From Trujillonella endophytica (GTDB lineage: Bacteria; Actinomycetota; Actinomycetes; Mycobacteriales; Geodermatophilaceae), in assembly GCF_019799905.1 (NCBI RefSeq), contig NZ_JABGCI010000001.1, positions 806,001 to 870,000 on the forward strand: a DNA stretch of 64,000 nt, in the 5' to 3' direction. How positions within the stretch are numbered: position 1 is the first letter of the stretch; each line of letters opens with the position of its first letter. Of this stretch, positions 40,881-47,608 are shown one piece after another. The notes beneath the pieces were generated by a model. The model had not been told where the DNA came from, made no database searches, and saw only the letters and a list, made by a program, of their open reading frames with translations. Both the position numbers and the translations under genes were made by a program.

Positions 40881-41557
40881 GCGATCCCGCGACGACCGGC
40901 GCGGTGCCGCGGGTCTTCCTCGTCGACGACCACGCCATGGTCCGCACGGGCGTGCGCGCCGAGCTCGCCGACGGCGTCACGGTGGTCGGCGAGGCGGCCG
41001 ACGCCGACGCGGCCATCGCCGGCATCCGCGCGACCGTGCCCGACGTCGTGCTGCTCGACGTCCACCTGCCCGGTGGGGGTGGCCGGGCCGTGCTCGAGGC
41101 GCTGCGGACCGAACTGCCGGGCGTGCGGTACCTGGCGCTGTCGGTGTCCGACGCCGCCGAGGACGTCATCGCGGTCATCCGCGCCGGCGCCCGCGGCTAC
41201 GTCACCAAGACGATCTCGGGGCCGGAGCTGCGCGCCGCCGTGCACCGGGTGGCCGAGGGCGACGTCGTCTTCAGCCCCCGGCTGGCGGGCTTCGTGCTGG
41301 ACGCCTTCGCCGCCACGACCGCCGCGCCGTCGCCCTCCGAGGACCCGGCGACCGACCCGGGGCTGGACCTGCTGTCGGCCCGCGAGCGGGAGGTCATGCA
41401 GCTGCTCGCCCGCGGCTACACCTACCGCGAGATCGGCTCCCGGCTGTTCATCTCGGTGAAGACCGTCGAGTCGCACGCCTCGAACGTGCTGCGCAAGCTC
41501 CAGCTCTCCAACCGCAACGAGCTCACGAGGTGGGCGGCGACCAACCGCCTCCTGTGA
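40877..41557 (+). CDS. LuxR-family response regulator (LiaR-like)
   Basis: 226 residues. Intact receiver domain: acidic pair Asp17-Asp18, phosphoacceptor Asp61 in LLDVHLPG, Ser/Thr in LALSVSD and Lys in GYVTKTIS. The C-terminal NarL-type helix-turn-helix (about 160-222) has SAREREVMQLLARGYTYREIG and SVKTVESHASNVLRKL. It overlaps the kinase gene, so the pair is a classic two-component system. A 57-nt hairpin follows the stop. Confidence 0.93.
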   Translation: MSDPATTGAVPRVFLVDDHAMVRTGVRAELADGVTVVGEAADADAAIAGIRATVPDVVLLDVHLPGGGGRAVLEALRTELPGVRYLALSVSDAAEDVIAVIRAGARGYVTKTISGPELRAAVHRVAEGDVVFSPRLAGFVLDAFAATTAAPSPSEDPATDPGLDLLSAREREVMQLLARGYTYREIGSRLFISVKTVESHASNVLRKLQLSNRNELTRWAATNRLL

Positions 41558-41560
41558 CGA

Positions 41561-41617
41561 CGAGATCTGCACACTCGTCGGCATCAGCGCCTGATGGTGA
41601 CGACTGTGCAGATCTCG
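41561..41617. repeat. 57-nt near-perfect hairpin between convergent genes
   Basis: Arms 41561-41587 and 41591-41617 close a 3-nt CGC loop. Twenty-four pairs form, with mismatches only at 41574/41604 and 41581/41597 and one G-T pair. CGAGATCTGCACA starts the left arm and its complement ends the right arm. It lies four bases after the response regulator stop and eight before the PIG-L stop, so it can terminate both. Confidence 0.85.
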
Positions 41618-41624
41618 CGGGCGG

Positions 41625-42359
41625 TCAGTCGGTGAAGACGACGTGGAAGGCCTCGGCCAGGCGCCCCTCGGGCAGGCCGAACGTCCGGGCGGTCTGACGC
41701 ATCCAGCCGCCGACGAACTGCTCGAGGTCGTCGCGGTGGCCGACCTGGCTCACGTGCGCCTTCAGGGCGGCGAACTTCAGCTCGACGACATCGGTGACGT
41801 CGACCGCGTGGTCGGTCCGCGGGCTGGCGCCCAGCCACACCTCCGACACGGTCCACGCCTCCAGCCCCTCCTCGCCGAGCAGCTCGGGGAACGCGAACGG
41901 GTTGCGGGCGTCGGGGTACACGGCCCGGAGCGTCGACTCGCCCACGATCATGTGGTCGGGGTGGCTGGCGCCGATCCGCTCGAACCAGCGCTCGGGCGAG
42001 CTGGTGAGCACCCGCTGCGGGCGCACCTGCCGGATGACCCGGGAGATGTCACGGCGCAGGTCGAGGGTGGGCTCCAGCCGGCCGTCGGGGTGGCCCAGGA
42101 ACCGGACGTCGGTCACGCCGACGGCGGCGGCCGCGGCCCGCTGCTCCTCCTGCCGCAGCGGGCCCATCCGGTCCCGGGGGGTGTCGTCGAACCCGCCCGC
42201 GTCGCCGTCGGTGACGATGCAGTAGGTGACCTCCGTGCCGGCCGACGTCCAGGTCGCGACGGTCCCGGCGCTGCCGAAGTCGACGTCGTCGGGGTGGGCG
42301 AGGACGCACAGGGCCCGCTCGACGTGCTCGGCGGGACGGCGGGGGAGGGTGGCGGTCAC
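41625..42359 (-). CDS. PIG-L/LmbE family deacetylase
   Basis: 244 residues from GTG 42359. Zinc-binding AHPDD (His22, Asp24, Asp25) and the second His in ASHPDHM, as in GlcNAc-PI deacetylases such as MshB and Mca. TDGDAGG is the usual next block. Mca and MshB act in mycothiol metabolism; this protein belongs to the family but lacks diagnostic context, so the substrate is open. It ends at the 57-nt hairpin and is 11 bases downstream of the sigma factor gene. Confidence 0.88.
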   Translation of the reverse strand: MTATLPRRPAEHVERALCVLAHPDDVDFGSAGTVATWTSAGTEVTYCIVTDGDAGGFDDTPRDRMGPLRQEEQRAAAAAVGVTDVRFLGHPDGRLEPTLDLRRDISRVIRQVRPQRVLTSSPERWFERIGASHPDHMIVGESTLRAVYPDARNPFAFPELLGEEGLEAWTVSEVWLGASPRTDHAVDVTDVVELKFAALKAHVSQVGHRDDLEQFVGGWMRQTARTFGLPEGRLAEAFHVVFTD

Positions 42360-42369
42360 CGGGCCGAGC

Positions 42370-43266
42370 CTAGGAGGCGCCGCCGGGGACCCGGAGGCCG
42401 GCGAGCTTGTCCGGGTTGCGGAAGACCAGCACCTGGTCGACCCGGCCGTCGGCCACGACGAGCGTCGTCGCCATGAGGGGCCCGTCGGCGGTCCACGCCA
42501 CGACGCCCGGTTCGCCGTTGACCTCCGCGAGCTCCATCCACAGCCCCGGGGTGGCGGCGCCCTCCGGGCCGACGGCGGCCAGGAACCGGGCCACCTTCTC
42601 CGCACCGACGATCGGGCGCAGGGCCGCCTTCGCCCGGCCCCCGCCGTCGGTGACCAGCACCGCTCCCGGGGCCAGCACCGCGAGCAGCGCCTCGATGTCC
42701 CCACCGACGGCGGCCGCCAGGAACCGCTCGGTGACCTCGCGCTGGGCCGCGCGGTCGGTGTCGAACCGGGGACGGCGGGCCGCCACGTGCTCCCGGGCCC
42801 GGTGCGCGAGCTGGCGGACCGCGGACTCCGAGCGGCCGAGCACCGTGGCCACCTCCGCCGCCGGCACCCCGAACACCTCGAAGAGCACGAAGACCGCGCG
42901 CTCGAGCGGGGACAGCGTCTCCAGGACGACGAGCAGCGCCAGGGAGACCGACTCGCCGAGCTCGGCCTCGTCGGCGGGATCGGCCGGCCGGGGCTCGGTG
43001 CCGGTCAGCAGCGGCTCGGGCAGCCAGGGGCCGACGTAGGTCTCCCGGCGGCTGCGCGCGCTGCCCAGCCGGTCGAGGGCCAGGCGGGTGGTGACCCGCA
43101 CCAGGTAGGCGCGCGGCTCGGCGACGTCGCTCCGGTCGGCCGCCGACCAGCGCAGCCACGCGTCCTGGACCACGTCCTCGGCGTCGGCGACGCTGCCCAG
43201 CATCTGGTAGGCCACCGTGAACAGCAGCCGCCGGTGCGCGTCGAAGGCCTCCAGGAGGTCGGTCAT
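42370..43266 (-). CDS. ECF41-group RNA polymerase sigma factor (SigJ-like)
   Basis: 298 residues from ATG 43266. Region 2 (about 10-75: AYQMLGSVADAEDVVQDAWLRW), region 4 (about 110-165: LSPLERAVFVLFEVFG, SESAVRQLAHRAR) and a SnoaL-like C-terminal domain. All three ECF41 hallmarks are present: WLPEP (81-85), DGGGR (208-212) and NPDKL (285-289). In this group the C-terminal domain controls activity in place of an anti-sigma factor. It overlaps the CMD-family gene by ATGA. Confidence 0.95.
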   Translation of the reverse strand: MTDLLEAFDAHRRLLFTVAYQMLGSVADAEDVVQDAWLRWSAADRSDVAEPRAYLVRVTTRLALDRLGSARSRRETYVGPWLPEPLLTGTEPRPADPADEAELGESVSLALLVVLETLSPLERAVFVLFEVFGVPAAEVATVLGRSESAVRQLAHRAREHVAARRPRFDTDRAAQREVTERFLAAAVGGDIEALLAVLAPGAVLVTDGGGRAKAALRPIVGAEKVARFLAAVGPEGAATPGLWMELAEVNGEPGVVAWTADGPLMATTLVVADGRVDQVLVFRNPDKLAGLRVPGGAS

Positions 43267-43814
43267 GCCGCCGGGACCTCGCAGCGGTCGCGGAAGCCCT
43301 GGCTGGTCAGCCCGAGCGCGGCGTTGAAGCGCGACCGGCTGTTCTCCACGGCGACCATCATCGTGAGCTCCACCAGTGCCGCGTCGTCGAGGTCGCGCCG
43401 CAGGCCGGCCACCACCTCGTCGGTCACCGCCGGCGGGGTGGCGCTCATCGCCTCCGCATAGTCGAGCACCCGGCGCTCGAGGTCGGTGAAGACATCGCTG
43501 TCGCGCCAGTGCGGGACCGCGCGCAGCTTCGCCGGGTCCACCCCGTCCTCGGTGCTGATCCAGTGGCCGAAGTCCACGCACCACGAGCAGCCGATGGCGA
43601 CCGCGGAGGAGAGGACGGCGAGCGCCTCCAGCGTCGGGTCGAGCCGGTGGCACCGCGCCAGGGCGGCCTCCTGGAGGGCCGAGCTCAGCAGGACCCCCGG
43701 GTGGTGCCCCATCGCCGCGGCCGGGTCCAGCACGGCACCGTAGGTGCGGCGCGAGTACCAGCCGGCCAGGCGGTTCACCAGGGTGCGGGGCGGGTCGAGC
43801 GGGATGCGGGTCAT
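43263..43814 (-). CDS. Carboxymuconolactone decarboxylase/AhpD-family protein
   Basis: 183 residues with the redox motif GCSWCVDFGH (Cys76, Cys79, His84) of AhpD-like proteins. Such genes are the standard targets and neighbours of ECF41 sigma factors. ATG 43814 is preceded by a promoter that fits ECF41 recognition. Activity is probably peroxidase- or thiol-related, but no substrate can be given. The last bases overlap the sigma factor start. Confidence 0.9.
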   Translation of the reverse strand: MTRIPLDPPRTLVNRLAGWYSRRTYGAVLDPAAAMGHHPGVLLSSALQEAALARCHRLDPTLEALAVLSSAVAIGCSWCVDFGHWISTEDGVDPAKLRAVPHWRDSDVFTDLERRVLDYAEAMSATPPAVTDEVVAGLRRDLDDAALVELTMMVAVENSRSRFNAALGLTSQGFRDRCEVPAA

Positions 43815-43848
43815 GGGTGGTCGCCTCTCCGTGGGGTGTGCCCATGCA

Positions 43849-43875
43849 GACGGCGACGGCGTCGCGAACGTGACA
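43849..43875 (-). promoter_or_regulatory. ECF41-type promoter for CMD-sigma operon
   Basis: On the minus strand TGTCACG (43869-43875) is followed after exactly 16 bases by CGTC (43849-43852). Published ECF41 promoters have TGTCACA and CGTC at about this spacing (from memory). It lies 35 bases before the CMD gene start, so the sigma factor very probably transcribes its own operon. Confidence 0.8.
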
Positions 43876-43882
43876 TCGCCCC

Positions 43883-44585
43883 CTACGGCGCGAGGACGAC
43901 CTCGGCGCCGTCCGTCTCGGCCGCGCGGGCCGCGGTCACGGCGGCCACGACGTCGGCGGCGGTGAGCACCCGGTTCCTGCCCGCGGCCTTGGCGGCGTAG
44001 AGGGCCCGGTCGGCCTCACGGAGCAGCTCGGAGAGCGTGCAGTCGTCGCCGCGGACGCTCGCCACCCCGGCGGAGACCGTGATCGCCAGTCCGGCGACGG
44101 GAGCGGCCGCGACGGCGCTCCGGACCCGCTCGGCGACCCGCACGGCGTCGTCGACGTCCCGGCCGGGCAGCAGGAGGACGACTCCTCGCCGCCGACCCGG
44201 TAGGCGACGTCGGTGGCGCGGAGGCTGCCCCGCAGCCGCCCCGCCAGCTCGACGAGGACCTCGTCCCCGCGGTCGTGGCCGTGGGTGTCGTTCACCTGCT
44301 TGAAGTGGTCGACGTCGCACATCACGACGCCAGTGGGCTCCCCGCTGCGGGCCGAGTCGCGCTGGGCCTCGGCGAAGCGGGCGGAGAGCGTCAGCCGGTT
44401 GAACAGGCCGGTCATCGGGTCGGCGACGGCCGCGTCGCGACGCCGATGGCGCCGCCGAGGCGCTGCGGGCGGCGGAACGCCCGCTGCATGTCCGCGTAGC
44501 ACGCGCGTTCGACCGAGCTCCCACGCAGCCAGCGCACGGGGCGCGACTCCGGCGCGGGTGCGTCCGGCGGCTGGGGCGGTGTCAC
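43883..44585 (-). pseudogene. Frameshifted diguanylate cyclase (GGDEF)
   Basis: Three frames together give one GGDEF protein. Frame a starts at GTG 44585 and gives an N-terminal region ending near 44440. Frame b carries DPMTGLFNRL, CDVDHFKQVNDTHGHDRGDE and YRVGGEE. Frame c resumes with VLLLPGRDVDD and ITVSAGVASV..ADRALYAAKAAGRNR. Both shifts fit loss of one base: near 44436 and at about 44181, inside the active-site motif where GGEEF should be. Either a decayed gene or two sequencing errors. The downstream end is close to the ECF41 promoter. Confidence 0.8.
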
Positions 44586-44706
44586 GGACCCGGTATCGAC
44601 ACCGATCAGTCCCCTCTTGAGTGCCCGAACCCCTTCTCATCCCCGCGAACTGCGACCAAGCTGTCCTACCGTGCTCTCGCAGACACGGCGCGTCACGACG
44701 GCGCGG

Positions 44707-47034
44707 ATGCCGGCTCCCTCGACGGGACCCCCGGCGACCGGGCCGTCGCGCGTCCTCCCGGGCGTCGCGGTGGGCTGCGCCGGGGCCCTGCTCGCCGCCG
44801 TCCTCGGCCTGGCGCTGGTGCTGCCGGCGGACCTGCACGACCGGGTGGTCTCCAACCTCGCGCAGCTGGTCGCCCCCGCGGCGGCCGCCGGGGCGCTGCT
44901 GCGGCGGGCGCGGCGGGCCGGGGGCCGGCTGCGGGCGACCTGGGGAGCGCTCGGTGCCGCGTGCGCCAGCTGGGCGGCGGGTCAGGCGTGGTGGGCGTCG
45001 CAGGAGATGACCGGCGCCGGCGTCCCGTTCCCGTCGGTCGCCGACGTCGGCTTCGTGGCCTTCGCCGTCCTCGCGGCCGTGGGGTTGCTGCTCCACCCCG
45101 CCGAGGGCGGCGGACGCGACCGCTGGCGCCGGACGTCGGACGCCGTGATGTGCACGGCGGCGGTCGGCCTGGTCAGCTGGCAGTTCGTGCTGGGACCGGT
45201 CGTCGCGCGGCAGACGGACACCCCGCACCTGGAGTGGCTGCTGTTCCTGACCTACCCGGCGCTCGACGTCGCGCTCATCGTCCTGTGCCTGCTCACCGCG
45301 GCCCGGGTGCGGAGGCGCCGGCCGGACCTGCTGCTGGTCTGCGCGGGGCTGCTGGCCCTCAGCGTCTCGGACGGCACCTTCGCGTACCTGCAGGCGACGA
45401 TGATGTACGCCGGGTTCTCGGCCGACCTCGGCTGGGTCACCGGCTTCCTGCTCCTCGCGCTGGCCGGCGCGGCCCGCGAGACCGGCGCCACGGAGGTGGC
45501 TCGCCCGGCACCGGGGCGGGACGGCGGGGCGCTCGGCGCGCACGTGCTGCCGTACGTGCCCGTGGCGGTCGCGCTCGTGACCACCGTGGTGCACGTGGTC
45601 CTCGGCGGGGAGCTGGGCATCGTCGAGGTCGGCCTGGCCACCGTCGTCATCGCCCTCCTGCTGGTCCGCCAGTACCTGGCGCTGCGGGAGAACCTGCGGC
45701 TCGCCGGCGAGCTCGCGGCGCGCGAGGCGATGCTGCGGCACCAGGCCTTCCACGACGTGCTGACCGGCCTGGCCAACCGCGCGCTGTTCCTCGACCGGCT
45801 GGAGCACGCGCTGGCCCTGCACCGGCGCGACCTGCGCCCCGTCGCCGTGGTCTTCCTCGACCTCGACGACTTCAAGGTCGTGAACGACACCCTCGGTCAC
45901 GCCGCCGGGGACGAGCTCATCGTCGGCGTGGCCCAGCGGCTCAGCGGCGCGATGCGGGGCGGCGACACCGTGGCCCGGCTCGGCGGGGACGAGTTCGCCG
46001 TGCTGCTCGAGGACGGCGGGGACGCCGAGGAGGCGACCGCCCGGGCGGTGCAGGCCCTGCGCGCCCCGTTCGTCGTGGGCGGCCGCACGTTGCCGGTGCG
46101 AGCCAGCGTCGGCATCTGCGCGCTGGGCCCGGACGACCCGCCTGTCCGTGCCGACACGCTGCTCGTCCGCTCGGACACCGCGATGTACGCGGCCAAGCGC
46201 TCCGGCGGGGACCAGGTCGTCCTCTACCGTCCCGGGCTCGACCTGGCGGAGGTCGAGCTCGCGGGCGTCGCCGAGGCGCTGCGCCGCGCGCTCGACGCCC
46301 GGGAGGTGACGCTCGCGTACCAGCCGATCGTCGACCTCGGGACGGGGCGCGTCGTGGCGCTGGAGGCCCTGGCCCGCTGGACGACGGGCGGGCGCACGGT
46401 CGGCCCCGACGTCTTCGTGCCGGTGGCGGAGCGGACGGGGCTGCTCGACGAGCTGACCGGCCAGCTGCTGGCGCAGGCCTGCGAGCGGGTCGCCTGCTGG
46501 GCCGTCGACCGGGACGACGCCCTGTCGGTGCACGTCAACGTCGCGCCGGCCTCCCTGACCTGGACGGGGCTGGTGCCCTGCGTGCGGCAGCTGGTCGACC
46601 GGTACGGCCTCGTGCCCGGACAGCTCGTGCTCGAGCTCATGGAGTCGGGCCTGCTGGTGCACGAGGAGGCCGCCGAGCGGGTGCTCGGCGAGCTCGCCGA
46701 CCTGGGTGTCGGCGTCTCGCTCGACGACTTCGGCGTGGGGCAGTCCTCGCTGGCGCGGCTGGGCGCGCTGTCGCTGGAGTCGGTCAAGATCGACCGGTCG
46801 TTCCTGTCGCGGATCGACACCGACGAGCGGGAGGCGACGCTGCTGGGGGCGGTGTTCCGGCTGGCGCGCGACCTGGCCCTGCCCGTGATCGCCGAGGGCG
46901 TCGAGCGGCCCGGGCAGCTCGCGGCGCTGCGCCGCCTGGGGTGTCCGCAGGCGCAGGGCTTCCTCCTGGCCCGCCCGGTGCCGGCCGCGGCGGTGCCCGA
47001 CCTGCTGGGCAGCCGCGGCGTCCTCACCGGCTGA
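44707..47034 (+). CDS. Membrane GGDEF-EAL cyclic-di-GMP enzyme
   Basis: About 775 residues from ATG 44707; GTG 44671 and GTG 44617 are alternatives. Some eight transmembrane helices fill the first ~320 residues. The GGDEF domain has RLGGDEF intact, hence likely diguanylate cyclase activity. The EAL domain has ALEALARW, LDDFG, KIDRSF and EGVE, all metal and catalytic residues, hence likely phosphodiesterase activity. It could make or break cyclic-di-GMP. Divergent from the broken diguanylate cyclase gene. Confidence 0.9.
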   Translation: MPAPSTGPPATGPSRVLPGVAVGCAGALLAAVLGLALVLPADLHDRVVSNLAQLVAPAAAAGALLRRARRAGGRLRATWGALGAACASWAAGQAWWASQEMTGAGVPFPSVADVGFVAFAVLAAVGLLLHPAEGGGRDRWRRTSDAVMCTAAVGLVSWQFVLGPVVARQTDTPHLEWLLFLTYPALDVALIVLCLLTAARVRRRRPDLLLVCAGLLALSVSDGTFAYLQATMMYAGFSADLGWVTGFLLLALAGAARETGATEVARPAPGRDGGALGAHVLPYVPVAVALVTTVVHVVLGGELGIVEVGLATVVIALLLVRQYLALRENLRLAGELAAREAMLRHQAFHDVLTGLANRALFLDRLEHALALHRRDLRPVAVVFLDLDDFKVVNDTLGHAAGDELIVGVAQRLSGAMRGGDTVARLGGDEFAVLLEDGGDAEEATARAVQALRAPFVVGGRTLPVRASVGICALGPDDPPVRADTLLVRSDTAMYAAKRSGGDQVVLYRPGLDLAEVELAGVAEALRRALDAREVTLAYQPIVDLGTGRVVALEALARWTTGGRTVGPDVFVPVAERTGLLDELTGQLLAQACERVACWAVDRDDALSVHVNVAPASLTWTGLVPCVRQLVDRYGLVPGQLVLELMESGLLVHEEAAERVLGELADLGVGVSLDDFGVGQSSLARLGALSLESVKIDRSFLSRIDTDEREATLLGAVFRLARDLALPVIAEGVERPGQLAALRRLGCPQAQGFLLARPVPAAAVPDLLGSRGVLTG

Positions 47035-47060
47035 GCCCGCTCAGGGGCGGCCGGGTCGGC

Positions 47061-47348
47061 TCAGAGCCGGCCGCGGCCCTGGCGCAGCAGCATGAGCGCC
47101 AGCGTCGCGCCGTCGTCCCCGAGGGCCGACCGGAACCGCGACAGCACCTGGGACTCCCGGGACAGCGAGAGGCGGGTGCCGCCGGAGGCGGCGCGCAGCG
47201 CACCGATCTCCCGGGAGACGGCCAGGCGGCGCTGGACGAGCTCGATGATCTCGGCGTCGCAGTCGTCGATCTGCTCGCGCAGCGCGCCGATGCGGTCGGC
47301 CGGGTCGTCGGCGGCGCGGGGGGCCGGGGTGGGGACGGGAGTGCTCAT
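47061..47348 (-). CDS. Chorismate mutase, AroQ type
   Basis: Converts chorismate to prephenate, the branch to Phe and Tyr. 95 residues from ATG 47348 with AGGAG upstream. All-helical monofunctional AroQ: ADRIGALREQIDDCDAEIIELVQRR and VSREIGALRA with the Arg/Lys/Glu active-site residues of the first helix. Adjacent to uvrD as in M. tuberculosis (Rv0948c-Rv0949). Probably controlled by the attenuator and leader peptide just upstream. Confidence 0.92.
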   Translation of the reverse strand: MSTPVPTPAPRAADDPADRIGALREQIDDCDAEIIELVQRRLAVSREIGALRAASGGTRLSLSRESQVLSRFRSALGDDGATLALMLLRQGRGRL

Positions 47349-47400
47349 CGGGTTGCTCCTGCGGGTCGGGCCGCCGGCCGTCGGACCCCGGGAACGAGAA

Positions 47401-47429
47401 ACGCCCCGGGCTCCTCGGGCCCGGGGCGT
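47401..47429 (-). terminator. Attenuator hairpin upstream of chorismate mutase
   Basis: On the minus strand ACGCCCCGGG (47429-47420) pairs with CCCGGGGCGT (47410-47401), followed directly by TTCTCGTT, so it is an intrinsic terminator with a partial U-run. It lies inside the transcript, 53 bases before the mutase start and 17 after the leader peptide stop. Confidence 0.75.
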
Positions 47430-47445
47430 CTGTTGCGGCGTGTGC

Positions 47446-47508
47446 TCAGCCAGCGGTGACGGACACCGGATCCCGGTGGCCGTAGTAAAAGCTGACCGTG
47501 GCGAGCAC
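47446..47508 (-). CDS. Phe-Tyr-Tyr leader peptide of the chorismate mutase attenuator
   Basis: 21 codons from GTG 47508 to TGA 47446, giving MLATVSFYYGHRDPVSVTAG. Codons 7-9 are TTT TAC TAC (47482-47490), i.e. Phe-Tyr-Tyr, the end products of the pathway that the next gene feeds. CAGACT lies seven bases before the GTG, fitting a leaderless start. After the control codons CACCGG (47478-47473), CCGGTG (47469-47464) and CACCG (47458-47454) can form two alternative pairings before the terminator at 47401-47429. Confidence 0.75.
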   Translation of the reverse strand: MLATVSFYYGHRDPVSVTAG

Positions 47509-47608
47509 GGCAGGGAGTCTGCCACACCGCCGGAGGAGGGGACAGCGGGCCCGGCCCCCACCTCGCCGCGCCGGACCTGTCACCGGTCCGAACTACAGTG
47601 GTGTGGCT

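Noticed and set aside
43936..46662. 900-codon minus-strand frame opposite the GGDEF-EAL gene
   Set aside because: Only its last part (the GGDEF half at about 44170-44430) is meaningful, as one piece of the broken diguanylate cyclase. The rest is the complement of the GGDEF-EAL coding sequence.
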